Below are positions 6,652 to 9,429 of a DNA stretch of 9,429 nucleotides, one piece after another; position 1 is the stretch's first letter, and each line of letters begins with the position of its first letter. Source of the stretch: Hyphomicrobiaceae bacterium (GTDB lineage Bacteria; Pseudomonadota; Alphaproteobacteria; Rhizobiales; Hyphomicrobiaceae). Under the pieces are notes generated by a model. That model was not told where the DNA came from. It ran no database searches and saw only the letters and a program-made list of their open reading frames with translations. Location of the stretch: positions 1 through 9,429 of the forward strand of contig JANYHP010000080.1 in NCBI GenBank assembly GCA_025359005.1, given 5' to 3'. A program made the translations under genes and the position numbers.

Positions 6652-9429
<2,778 letters not shown>

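Overview
The window is GC-rich, densely coded bacterial chromosome. The protein sequences, the style of the palindromic repeats and the mostly TGA stops suggest an alphaproteobacterium, probably Hyphomicrobiales (Rhizobiales). This placement is an inference from protein resemblance, not a search. No RNA gene, CRISPR array, integrase or complete insertion sequence was found.

Plus strand, left to right. The window opens inside rarA, with only the C-terminal half visible. A 238-base gap follows, holding a composite repeat: two perfect hairpins and a 14-base tandem repeat. Next come a small secreted four-cysteine protein and an epoxide-hydrolase-type alpha/beta hydrolase. After a 120-base leader with inverted and direct repeats comes moaA, the radical-SAM enzyme of molybdenum cofactor synthesis. 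Then follow an uncharacterised single-pass membrane protein and two tandem EamA/DMT-family transporters. These last three genes are joined by 4-base ATGA overlaps and lie 49 bases behind moaA, so they probably share a transcript.

Minus strand, from the right edge. uvrA runs in from beyond the window, lacking only its N-terminus, and ends at 6648. It carries a low-complexity insertion of about 79 codons containing two palindromic repeat-like elements. A previously hidden reading frame starts on a GTG overlapping the uvrA stop (GTGA). It reads as a DUF4258-like protein but has two in-frame TGA codons. It ends in an ATGA overlap with the start of an intact 82-residue conserved-type protein. The three frames thus tile with 4-base overlaps as uvrA, broken DUF4258 and small protein. 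The arrangement resembles a two-gene toxin-antitoxin-like module attached to a DNA-repair gene, with one member decayed or recoded.

The two gene blocks converge on a gap of about 200 bases (5888-6088) that holds short palindromes but no recognisable gene or classical terminator. The most interesting points are the doubly TGA-interrupted frame behind uvrA, the palindrome-bearing insertion inside uvrA, and the translationally coupled membrane-protein plus twin-transporter cluster.
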